Positions 1-8,104 of a stretch of DNA of 64,000 nt are shown here, piece by piece. Position 1 is the stretch's first letter; each line of letters opens with the position of its first letter. This DNA comes from JAWPMV01 sp039819665 (GTDB lineage Bacteria; Bacteroidota; Bacteroidia; J057). The stretch is taken from the NCBI GenBank assembly GCA_039819665.1, contig JBCBRM010000030.1:1-64000 (forward strand), written 5' to 3'. The notes below the pieces were generated by a model. The model was given only the letters and a program-made list of their open reading frames with translations, made no database searches and was not told the origin of the DNA. The position numbers were made by a program, and so were the translations under genes.

Positions 1-759
1 CAACTCATCCAATTGATCAGGGCTTTTGCTCAGGAAGATTATTCCAATACTTCTTTGTTTCCCGCGCTTTGGTCAGATCGATATGCCAGGAATAGTGGCA
101 TCCGATTTTGTTTGGCGAATAGAGATCCTAAAGGAAATCCGACCAAAGGCATTACGCGCCGCTTTAATGCAGTCCCAACTTACACTTATCAGAATGGAAT
201 AGCAGATGATGCAATGAAATATAGCAATCAGCGAGGACAGGATGCTTGGCCAAAAGAGGATTATCTCAATGTATGGGTGGTGGTTCTTGCGAATAATTCC
301 GAAGCACTCGGATGGGCAACCTATCCGATCGACGGCTATGATGAGGATGAATACGGGATTGTGGTCGGCTACCGGAATTTTGGGCCGGGGGGAACAGCGA
401 CTCCGCCTTTTGAATTAGGAAGGACTCTGGTTCATGAAGTTGGGCATTATCTGGGGCTCATGCATACCTGGGGCATGTATGAGAATGACTGCATCTATGA
501 TGATTTGATTACTGATACCCCGGAGCAGGCTTCTCCGAATTTTAGCTGCGATTATACTGTAACAACAAGTGGTGGCTTAGCCCCTCCCTGGACGACCACC
601 TGCGATGGCGAAAGGGACATGCTCCAAAATTTCATGAATGCTTCCGCTGATGTCTGTAATACCTTTTTTACCCAGGAACAAGTAAGCCAAATGAAATCGA
701 CTTTACAGGCAGGCGGTTATTGGTATAGTCTTTTTCTCTCGACTGCGGGCTGTAATTAA
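1..759 (+). CDS. Secreted M43-like zinc metalloprotease (5' end outside window)
   Basis: The reading frame is open from the first base, so the N-terminus, including any signal peptide, lies upstream. The zinc site HEVGHYLGLMH (HExxHxxGxxH, bases 433-465) and a later FMNASADVC segment in the Met-turn position are those of the pappalysin/cytophagalysin (M43) metzincins. Such proteins are secreted endopeptidases, common as T9SS or Sec cargo in Bacteroidota. Cysteines flank the active site, as expected for an extracellular fold. The visible part ends shortly after the catalytic domain, with no C-terminal sorting domain, so this form may be a stand-alone protease. The gene converges on the T9SS cargo gene that ends at 879. 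Family assignment is firm; substrate is unknown. Confidence 0.85.
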   Translation, partial: QLIQLIRAFAQEDYSNTSLFPALWSDRYARNSGIRFCLANRDPKGNPTKGITRRFNAVPTYTYQNGIADDAMKYSNQRGQDAWPKEDYLNVWVVVLANNSEALGWATYPIDGYDEDEYGIVVGYRNFGPGGTATPPFELGRTLVHEVGHYLGLMHTWGMYENDCIYDDLITDTPEQASPNFSCDYTVTTSGGLAPPWTTTCDGERDMLQNFMNASADVCNTFFTQEQVSQMKSTLQAGGYWYSLFLSTAGCN

Positions 760-767
760 GCAAAAGG

Positions 768-870
768 CATGTCATTGGAGATCAAAATTGGACGAAGCAA
801 TCTCCTTAAAGCGAATAGTTTATCGGTATTAAGGAAATTGCTTCGCCTGTTATACAGGCTCAATGACATG
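768..870. repeat. Nested inverted repeat (REP-like palindrome)
   Basis: Outer arms CATGTCATTG (768-777) and CAATGACATG (861-870) are perfectly complementary. Inner 17-bp arms at 793-809 and 829-845 differ at one position and contain CGAAGCAAT and ATTGCTTCG. The element fills the space between two converging genes. It has no T-run on either side, so it is less like a simple terminator than like a degenerate copy of the GTCATTG...CGAAGCAATC palindromes I recall from intergenic regions of many bacteria. Confidence 0.7.
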
Positions 871-878
871 AATTATGT

Positions 879-3710
879 TTATTTAATCACCAATCTCTTA
901 TGGGTGATTTGATCTTCAGCTTCAACTTGAACTGTATAGATGGCCTTAGCCCAGTCACTCACATCCAAGTTGAGATTTCTCTCGGAGGAGCTCATTTCTT
1001 TTTGGAACATTAGCCTTCCATTCATAGAAAGGATTTTGACAAGTTTATTTCCATCTCCGTATTGGATAGAAAGAGTGAGCTTGTCTTTTGCAGGATTGGG
1101 ATAGATGCGTAAGGACATACTTTGGCCCTGGCTTAACAATTCTACCACTTTGGAAAACTCAAACTTTCCATCGATGTCTATCTGTTTGAGTCGGTAGAAA
1201 ATTTTAGTCCCATTTTTTAAACCAGAAAGGTCCCTATCTCTGAACTCATAGCTTTGAATGGTTGTCGAATTGCCTTCCGCATCTACTTTCCCCAAAGCCT
1301 CGAAAGTTCCAGTATTTTCGATCATACGTTGAATCTGGAAATGACTCGCGTTGATCTCAAGTGCAGTCTCCCAGCTCAGCAGCCCTTCATTTCCCTGCCA
1401 CACTGCATCAAAGCCTACCCATTCGACGGGTAGGAAGACCTGAGCTCTCCAGTCTCTGTCCGAACCTCCATCATAAATTGGATGGCTAGAAGGAGAAAGT
1501 CCTCCATTGGTAGCATCTGTGGATGCGGTATTGTTATCAAAGCCATCGTCCAAACCGTCTCCATCTGAATCAACGCCGGTAGCCTGGCCTGTGTTTGCAG
1601 GCGAAGATGCATCTGCATTATTATCCCCATCGGTATCATGGCCTTCTACTACATCTAATTGCTTGTCGCCATCCGCATCTGTATCCAGATAATCTGCTCC
1701 TCCATCGGTATCTGTATTAACCGGATCAATACCATTTCCACCGAAAGAAGTGCTATTGTCATAAGTATTGTCTATTCCATCAGAATCGGTATCTGAATTG
1801 GCGGGTGCCTGATAGCTTGAGGTGGCCTGGGCCTCTGTATTATCTACGATTCCATCATTATCAGCGTCTATATCCAAAAAGTTTGGATTGCCATCTAAAT
1901 CTGTATCTCCCGAAGGATATCCACTATCAGGACTGCCATTATTATCTGCGTCTGAGGAGCTGACAATTAAGGCATTGACGGTATTTTCGGCTGTGCCATC
2001 ATTTCCTACATCTCCATCTACGCCATCTGCAAATCCATCAATATCTGTATCTGTGCTAGCATTATCTATGATGCCATTGGCATCATTATCAGTTCCTCCG
2101 GCTTCTATTACATCTGTGATCCCATCTCCATCTGCATCCAGATCCAGCCAATTCGGGAGGTTGTCCTGATCAAAATCTCCATCAGAATTATTTGTCCCAT
2201 CACCATCAGTATCTAAGAGGATGGTTGTACTGCCTTCTGCCGTCTCAAATCCGTCCAGCAATCCATCATTATCTGTATCCGTGCTGTAATCCCCTCTACC
2301 ATCTCCATCATCATCTGCCCCTCCAGCTTCCACCAAATCGGGAATTCCATCATTATCTGCATCCAGGTCAAGAAAGTCAGGAATCCCATCACTGTCTTTA
2401 TCCAGAGACGAACAAACTCCCTGTGCATTAAGGCTACAAAAATCTGAATCTGCGTAATTTACCGTTCCATCACCGTCGCTGTCAAGAGAGGGGTCAGCAC
2501 TTACACAATTCATTTCTCTTCCTGATATGGTCAAGGTATGTGTGGCACTACTTCCAAAGTTGCCGTTAACAGGACCAATGATGATATTTCCATCTAGTTT
2601 TAGCTGGTAGTACCCTGAGCTTGAGCAGCATACCCCATCCCCATAAGAATCGAGGATATTGAAGGTGTAGGTATCTGCTGGAGCTGAGACCAAAGAATCT
2701 TTATCCAGGGTATTATTATCTCCACTACTGTAAGCGCTACTACTCAAAACCGTTGTTCCTGCACTATTTTTAAGGGTCCAGGATACTTCATTAGCATACC
2801 CATCCAATTGGACATCTATATTGATTTTACCAGTAGGTGTTCCAGTTTGTATTCCGCATACTTCCTCAATATCAGTAATTCCGTCATTGTCATCATCTAT
2901 ATCAGCTACATCCAGAATGCCATCACCATCTGTATCAACAACACTCATACAAAAATCAATATTACCCATACCAATACCATGAACTCCTCCACCACAGATA
3001 TCACATTCAGTCCATTCTATTACGATTTGGTTTATATACGTAGCTTCAGCGAAATGGACTCCTACATAGGCATTATTTCCATCTGTGCTTCCCCCTGTTG
3101 CGTCAACCACTCCATTACCTTCGTCTTCCCAACTTGGCGAACCATTATCCGTAAAATAGGGGATTATATTTGCTCCTCCTGCCTCTGGAACAGCATAAAT
3201 TGTCAATTTATCCCCACTGTAAGAGGAGCCATTTACATGGTAAATGTCAAAAGCTACATTGGCGGGAATGGCAGGACTGATATCTATTGCCAGGACAATT
3301 TTTTCACTTCCACTAAAACCTGAGGTTATGTATTGGCTCAAAGCATCAACCGTTTCGCTTGGGAAAAAGTCCTGAATGTTTGGAGTTGCACCTGAACCGA
3401 TACTTCCAAATTTTGAGGTATTGCCTGTGTAGGTAAAGCTAAATTCAACTCCGGAGCCATCTACATTCGAATAGGAATTGCTCAAACTCCCATCCGTCCA
3501 GGAAACTGCACTCCAATCGAAAGTATATGCACCCGAACCTCCTGCACATACAGGAGTATTGTGGATATCCAGACTTGCATTGATTTTATACACTTTAACG
3601 ATCCCTACAATACCTGCTGTGATTACAGCAGAGATAAGGATCCGAAAGATCAACTTTTGTCTGTTTTTTAGAGAAGTGGTTTGCTTTAAAGAACCTTGCT
3701 TACTTTCCAT
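879..3710 (-). CDS. Large T9SS cargo protein with thrombospondin type 3 (Ca2+-binding) repeats
   Basis: A 943-residue surface or secreted protein. Residues 1-45 are a basic stretch plus one hydrophobic segment (signal/anchor). Residues of about 50-250 form a unique N-terminal module with Cys pairs. A long Asp/Gly-rich stretch from about 255 to 740 carries DxDxDG-type thrombospondin type 3 repeats (for example DTDGDGILD), which bind calcium and form stiff stalks. A spacer starting FLPVEWVGFDA and a T9SS type A sorting domain (YPNPAKDK near residue 870) follow. It is the third of three tandem minus-strand paralogues (8105-10504, 4015-7956, this gene) and shares the repeat cassette and C-terminus with them. 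Export by the Por secretion system is inferred from the C-terminal domain; an adhesive or structural role is a guess. Confidence 0.85.
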   Translation of the reverse strand: MESKQGSLKQTTSLKNRQKLIFRILISAVITAGIVGIVKVYKINASLDIHNTPVCAGGSGAYTFDWSAVSWTDGSLSNSYSNVDGSGVEFSFTYTGNTSKFGSIGSGATPNIQDFFPSETVDALSQYITSGFSGSEKIVLAIDISPAIPANVAFDIYHVNGSSYSGDKLTIYAVPEAGGANIIPYFTDNGSPSWEDEGNGVVDATGGSTDGNNAYVGVHFAEATYINQIVIEWTECDICGGGVHGIGMGNIDFCMSVVDTDGDGILDVADIDDDNDGITDIEEVCGIQTGTPTGKINIDVQLDGYANEVSWTLKNSAGTTVLSSSAYSSGDNNTLDKDSLVSAPADTYTFNILDSYGDGVCCSSSGYYQLKLDGNIIIGPVNGNFGSSATHTLTISGREMNCVSADPSLDSDGDGTVNYADSDFCSLNAQGVCSSLDKDSDGIPDFLDLDADNDGIPDLVEAGGADDDGDGRGDYSTDTDNDGLLDGFETAEGSTTILLDTDGDGTNNSDGDFDQDNLPNWLDLDADGDGITDVIEAGGTDNDANGIIDNASTDTDIDGFADGVDGDVGNDGTAENTVNALIVSSSDADNNGSPDSGYPSGDTDLDGNPNFLDIDADNDGIVDNTEAQATSSYQAPANSDTDSDGIDNTYDNSTSFGGNGIDPVNTDTDGGADYLDTDADGDKQLDVVEGHDTDGDNNADASSPANTGQATGVDSDGDGLDDGFDNNTASTDATNGGLSPSSHPIYDGGSDRDWRAQVFLPVEWVGFDAVWQGNEGLLSWETALEINASHFQIQRMIENTGTFEALGKVDAEGNSTTIQSYEFRDRDLSGLKNGTKIFYRLKQIDIDGKFEFSKVVELLSQGQSMSLRIYPNPAKDKLTLSIQYGDGNKLVKILSMNGRLMFQKEMSSSERNLNLDVSDWAKAIYTVQVEAEDQITHKRLVIK

Positions 3711-4014
3711 TGTCTAATTGCTCGCATCCAAAGGTGGTTTTTCAACTCTGGCTATAATACTTTAGACCCTTTGCAAACACTCTTCTATTATAAAGATTTC
3801 AACAGATTGGATCATTTCCGGTAGCGTAATTTTGGAAAAGAATCAAGAGTGTTTTTTGGGATATAAAATCTATTGGTGAAAATATTTAATTACCCGTTTT
3901 ATTTTCTTTTTATTTTAATTCGTGCCTTACATCTTGATTCAGTGGCAATTGCGAAAAAAGCTTCCCCCTCTATTCTGGACAGAATAGAGGGGGAAGAAGA
4001 ATTAATTCAATTTA
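3711..4014. other. Intergenic stretch between two T9SS cargo genes
   Basis: No reading frame of note. It holds the terminator of the upstream minus-strand gene (3954-3996) and the presumed promoter region of the 943-residue protein gene. No convincing TAnnTTTG box was found on the minus strand. Confidence 0.6.
3954..3996 (-). terminator. Strong intrinsic terminator
   Basis: A perfect hairpin at 3961-3996 (CTTCCCCCTCTATTCTG and its exact complement, minimal loop) is followed on the minus strand by CTTTTTT. It lies 18 bp past the stop codon of the 1313-residue protein gene and separates it from the next paralogue. Confidence 0.92.
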
Positions 4015-7000
4015 TTATTCAGTCTTAATAAAACTTACAGTTTGAGAACCCGTTTCCGTTTCGATTGAAAGGACATAAGTGCCAGCGGGGAAGCTCTGAA
4101 TGTTTATTTGCATATCAATGATTCCAGAATTTTCAATTTTTTCATTATAAACTACTGTTCCCCCTGTATTTAGTATACGAAGTTCATAAGAACTTTCTGT
4201 TCCACCTCTAATTTCCAGATTTACGAAATCTTTAGCTGGATTAGGATAGGCTTTCAACTGTAAGGGAGTAGCTTCAAGGCTTAATTCCACTATATGAGAG
4301 TATTCAAAGGCTCCATCTATATCTATCTGCTTTAATCTGTAAAAGTATCGGGTATCTGTGGGCTTCTTGTTTAAAAGCATATCCCTAAATTCATAATGTT
4401 TTACCTCCTGGGAAGAGCCTGCAGCCTCTATTGAACCTATGGTTTCGAAGAGTCGCTGGCCATTACGGCTTCTTTGGATTTGAAAATGACTGCTATTGAT
4501 TTCCTGAGCAGTAGACCAGCTCAACAAGCTGTAGGAATTCATCCATTTCGCATCAAAAGAAAGCCATTCGACCGGGAAGAATACCTGTACTCTCCAGTCT
4601 CTGTCAGCGCCTCCGTCATTAGCAGGGTGACTCATGGGCTCCAGGCTGGCATTGGTTGGGTCGGTAGAGCCAGTATTGTTGTCGTACCCATCGTCTAGGC
4701 CATCGCCATCAATATCATTTCCAGTGGGGACTCCAGTATTAGCAGGACTTCCCGAATCAGCCGTGTTGTTAAGATCAGAATCATGCCCTTCTATGTTATC
4801 GGGTCTTAGGTCTCCATCGGAATCATCGTCGAGGTAGTCAGGTGTCGAATCTACATCCGTATCCTCAGGATCTACTCCACTGCCACCGAAGTTTGCATCA
4901 TCGTCATCATACGCATTGTCTATACCATCTCTATCGTCATCAGATCCGCTTGGAGCTTCATATTTATCTGTTTTTTGCGCTTCGGAATTATCTACGATTC
5001 CATCTCCATCTGCATCTATGTCCAGGTGATCTGGTTTGCCATCATTATCTGAATCCTCATTTGGGTACCCTCCATCTGGAAGTCCATCTGAATTGGTATC
5101 TGCAGAAGTCAATAAAATGGCATTGGCAGAGTTTTCGGCTGCTCCATCATTTCCTACATCTCCATCTACGCCATCTCCAAATCCGTCCCCATCACTGTCC
5201 GTAGTATAGCTATCCACCAAACCATCTTCATTACTATCTGGCCCTCCGGCTTCTCTTATATCCACGATTCCGTCTCCATCTGCATCCAAATCTGCCCAAT
5301 TGGGGAAACCATCACCGTCCAGATCTCCATCATTTTCATTTGCTCCATTTCCATCCTTATCAAACATGCTTGAGGTATTTCCTGCAGCTGTTTCGAAGAT
5401 ATCTACCAGCCCATCACCATCGGATTCGGTTCTATCGTCAGCCAATCCATCTCCATTTACATCTGCTCCACCTGCTTCTACAATATCTGGGATGCCGTCA
5501 TTGTCGGAATCTAGGTCCAGGTGATTGTAAATTCCATCTCCATCAGAATCACATTCAAGGTAAATCCCAAATCCAATTGCTTGCCCACCTTGGCTTTTAA
5601 TCTCAACTGAGAAGACAGTTGCATTTTCTACATAAAAAACACTATTACCCGAACTTCCGGTTTCTGTATCAGTGATATTGAGGGTTTGAGTGCCCGCTCC
5701 TGAAAAAATCGCTCCAGGTCCATAATTCTCCAAAACTTTCCAATTTCCCTGATTTGTGACAACCTTAATGTACTCACCGGCACCATCGGTCGATTCTCCA
5801 TCAACCATAATATAGTCTGGATAAACGGTCTTGCTATTTTTGCTTGCTTGGAAGGTAATGGCGAAAGAAACGTTGTCAGAATTAGAGCCTGGTGAATGAA
5901 ATACCTCAGCGCTTCCATCTGTATTGTATAGATTATACATTCTGGCCCCACTCCAGGTATTCATATCATCAGGTACATAACGATCTCCTCCCTGATTTCC
6001 CAAATTTACCACATTACTAATAGTAGCAGTAATTTGGGTGCCATCCGCCAGATTGAAGGTCTGACTATCTCCATCATCCAATCCATCACTAAAGTCTGCA
6101 TCTGTCCAGTTAAACCAGTAAATGTTATCCTGATAAATTCCGCTACCACTAGTAGAGTTTGCTAGCGCAGGATTTTCGCAATATTGCTCAACTGCATCCG
6201 GAATTCCATCATCATCATCGTCTATGTCATCATTGTCAAGTATATTATCTTTATCTGCGTCCTGACAAGCCGAATAAAGGGATGCATCCGTATCGTAAAT
6301 AATAACAGTTTGATTGCTAAAATCAGAAGGGGTCATACTCCTTTCTATGATCTTCCGAGTACCATTTACTGTTACGAATCTTACCTCAATATTATAGGTC
6401 GTATCCGGTCCAAAGGGTAGCCCAAAGTGGACAAGGTCCGGTGCGTCTGTTCCATGCCCGGATGTGGTGGGTACTTCTCGGATACCACTGATTACATTTC
6501 CCTGACAGTCCTTCAAAATTACATTTGCTCCAACTGCTGCTCTATAAATTCCTCCTGTCAAGTTAATTCTTGCATCTACCTTTAGGTAGTTGTCATCGTC
6601 CAGAGCGTTTCTCCAGAGCTGGTTGCTTTTGTTTTTTACATTAACGTAGAGGTCGAGGTCTCCATCATTGTCATAGTCCGCAAATCCTACGCCTTCTCCA
6701 TTCCCGTTAATGTCTATCCCACTATTTTCTCTACTAAAGGAAAGACTGCCTCCATCGGGTGTATAATTAAGAAAGAGATAGCCATCTCCGCTATCATCAG
6801 AAAGGAAAAGGTCGACTTTTCCGTCATTATTTACATCTCCAACTGCTGCTCCATCTATGCCAGAAGCAGGTGCAGTGATTAAGGCGGAAGCCCAGGGTTC
6901 GCCGTCTCCGCTACCTCCATTGCTGGGCGCTAAAGTGCCACTACCATCATTTAGCCATATTTGATTGACATCATTATCAGTCCAATAGAGGTCAAAATCT

Positions 7001-7956
7001 CCGTCATTGTCAAAATCTGCAAATACAACTCCTCCTTTATTTCCGTTTAATGCATCCCCTATATCCTGTCCCATCGTGAAGGTTCCTCCTCCATTTACGA
7101 AAAAGTCATTTTCATCTCTTTTACGAGCAATAATATCAATGTCCCCATCATCATCAAAGTCTACACAAGTTCCGTAGTCGCCATCTGTTGCTGAGGTTGG
7201 CAAACCGATAGTTGTAGGATCAATGTAGGTAAATCCTGCACTTCCATCTGCCGGATTTTGATAAATGTCTATTCCGTAATTGTGGTTCTCTATGATAATA
7301 TCCAGCCAACCATCATTATCGAAGTCGGCCAGAAAAACTCCTTCAGTATTCATACCTCCCGGAATATCTGCATCAACAACATTGCTTGTAGCGGGAGTAC
7401 TAAGTTCAAAATTGGGCGTTTGGTTTGTTCCCACGCCAAATGCATAGCCATTTGCAGAACCCTGATTCAGATAAACTTCTATTCGCTTGGCGGTATTCCT
7501 GATAAGATCCAGAGCGCCATCATGATTGATGTCTGCCAGCATAAGACAGCGCTCGGTTTTATTATCTCTACAGCCTTTGCAGAGCGTTTCGGTCTCATCG
7601 GTGAAAGTTGGATTAGCTGGATCTGTAGGATCACTTATAAATATACGAGTTCTGTATGTAGCGCTATTGTTATTGGTATTTACCGCTAAATCCAGATATC
7701 CGTCCTGGTTAATATCTCCCCATGCAAATCCGCCATCTTTATTGCTTCCAATTGCGATAGCAGTCCCTGCGTTGCCACTACCACTGATAGCCACGTTACT
7801 GAAACTGAGACCTGCATCTACGGAATTAATGCTATTTATCTGGTATATACCCACGATGCCTGCAAGGGCGATCAGAAAGGAAATCCCAATGGAAAATCTG
7901 GTATTTAAGGTGAGCCCGGTTCTTGTTTTCTGTTTGTTTGGTTGCTGTTCAGGCAT
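4015..7956 (-). CDS. Giant FG-GAP/VCBS plus thrombospondin type 3 T9SS cargo protein
   Basis: A 1313-residue protein. A basic N-terminus and one hydrophobic segment (residues about 22-44) are followed by FG-GAP/VCBS beta-propeller repeats with calcium-binding DxNxDG loops (DINQDGYLD, DFDNDGWLD, DYDNDGDLD) over about residues 60-470. Next come an ASPIC/UnbV-like segment to about 570, a thrombospondin type 3 block (IDDDDDGIPD), a second unique domain near 640-820, and a long Asp-rich repeat cassette to about 1150. The spacer FFPVEWLSFDAKW and a T9SS type A domain (YPNPAKDF near residue 1237) end the protein. It is the middle of three tandem paralogues and the only one with an N-terminal propeller. 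Extracellular adhesion, binding or matrix function is inferred. Confidence 0.85.
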   Translation of the reverse strand: MPEQQPNKQKTRTGLTLNTRFSIGISFLIALAGIVGIYQINSINSVDAGLSFSNVAISGSGNAGTAIAIGSNKDGGFAWGDINQDGYLDLAVNTNNNSATYRTRIFISDPTDPANPTFTDETETLCKGCRDNKTERCLMLADINHDGALDLIRNTAKRIEVYLNQGSANGYAFGVGTNQTPNFELSTPATSNVVDADIPGGMNTEGVFLADFDNDGWLDIIIENHNYGIDIYQNPADGSAGFTYIDPTTIGLPTSATDGDYGTCVDFDDDGDIDIIARKRDENDFFVNGGGTFTMGQDIGDALNGNKGGVVFADFDNDGDFDLYWTDNDVNQIWLNDGSGTLAPSNGGSGDGEPWASALITAPASGIDGAAVGDVNNDGKVDLFLSDDSGDGYLFLNYTPDGGSLSFSRENSGIDINGNGEGVGFADYDNDGDLDLYVNVKNKSNQLWRNALDDDNYLKVDARINLTGGIYRAAVGANVILKDCQGNVISGIREVPTTSGHGTDAPDLVHFGLPFGPDTTYNIEVRFVTVNGTRKIIERSMTPSDFSNQTVIIYDTDASLYSACQDADKDNILDNDDIDDDDDGIPDAVEQYCENPALANSTSGSGIYQDNIYWFNWTDADFSDGLDDGDSQTFNLADGTQITATISNVVNLGNQGGDRYVPDDMNTWSGARMYNLYNTDGSAEVFHSPGSNSDNVSFAITFQASKNSKTVYPDYIMVDGESTDGAGEYIKVVTNQGNWKVLENYGPGAIFSGAGTQTLNITDTETGSSGNSVFYVENATVFSVEIKSQGGQAIGFGIYLECDSDGDGIYNHLDLDSDNDGIPDIVEAGGADVNGDGLADDRTESDGDGLVDIFETAAGNTSSMFDKDGNGANENDGDLDGDGFPNWADLDADGDGIVDIREAGGPDSNEDGLVDSYTTDSDGDGFGDGVDGDVGNDGAAENSANAILLTSADTNSDGLPDGGYPNEDSDNDGKPDHLDIDADGDGIVDNSEAQKTDKYEAPSGSDDDRDGIDNAYDDDDANFGGSGVDPEDTDVDSTPDYLDDDSDGDLRPDNIEGHDSDLNNTADSGSPANTGVPTGNDIDGDGLDDGYDNNTGSTDPTNASLEPMSHPANDGGADRDWRVQVFFPVEWLSFDAKWMNSYSLLSWSTAQEINSSHFQIQRSRNGQRLFETIGSIEAAGSSQEVKHYEFRDMLLNKKPTDTRYFYRLKQIDIDGAFEYSHIVELSLEATPLQLKAYPNPAKDFVNLEIRGGTESSYELRILNTGGTVVYNEKIENSGIIDMQINIQSFPAGTYVLSIETETGSQTVSFIKTE

Positions 7957-8104
7957 GTTGATCTTTTTACTTTGTGCGAATTAATGCCTGATACGCTATT
8001 TCTTAATGATGAAAGCTGCTATTTTTATACATATGTAATAATTTCCTGTAATTCGCAATTAACAGAGGTTGGATAAATGAACTGGGTAGTTAAATCAGCG
8101 TAGA

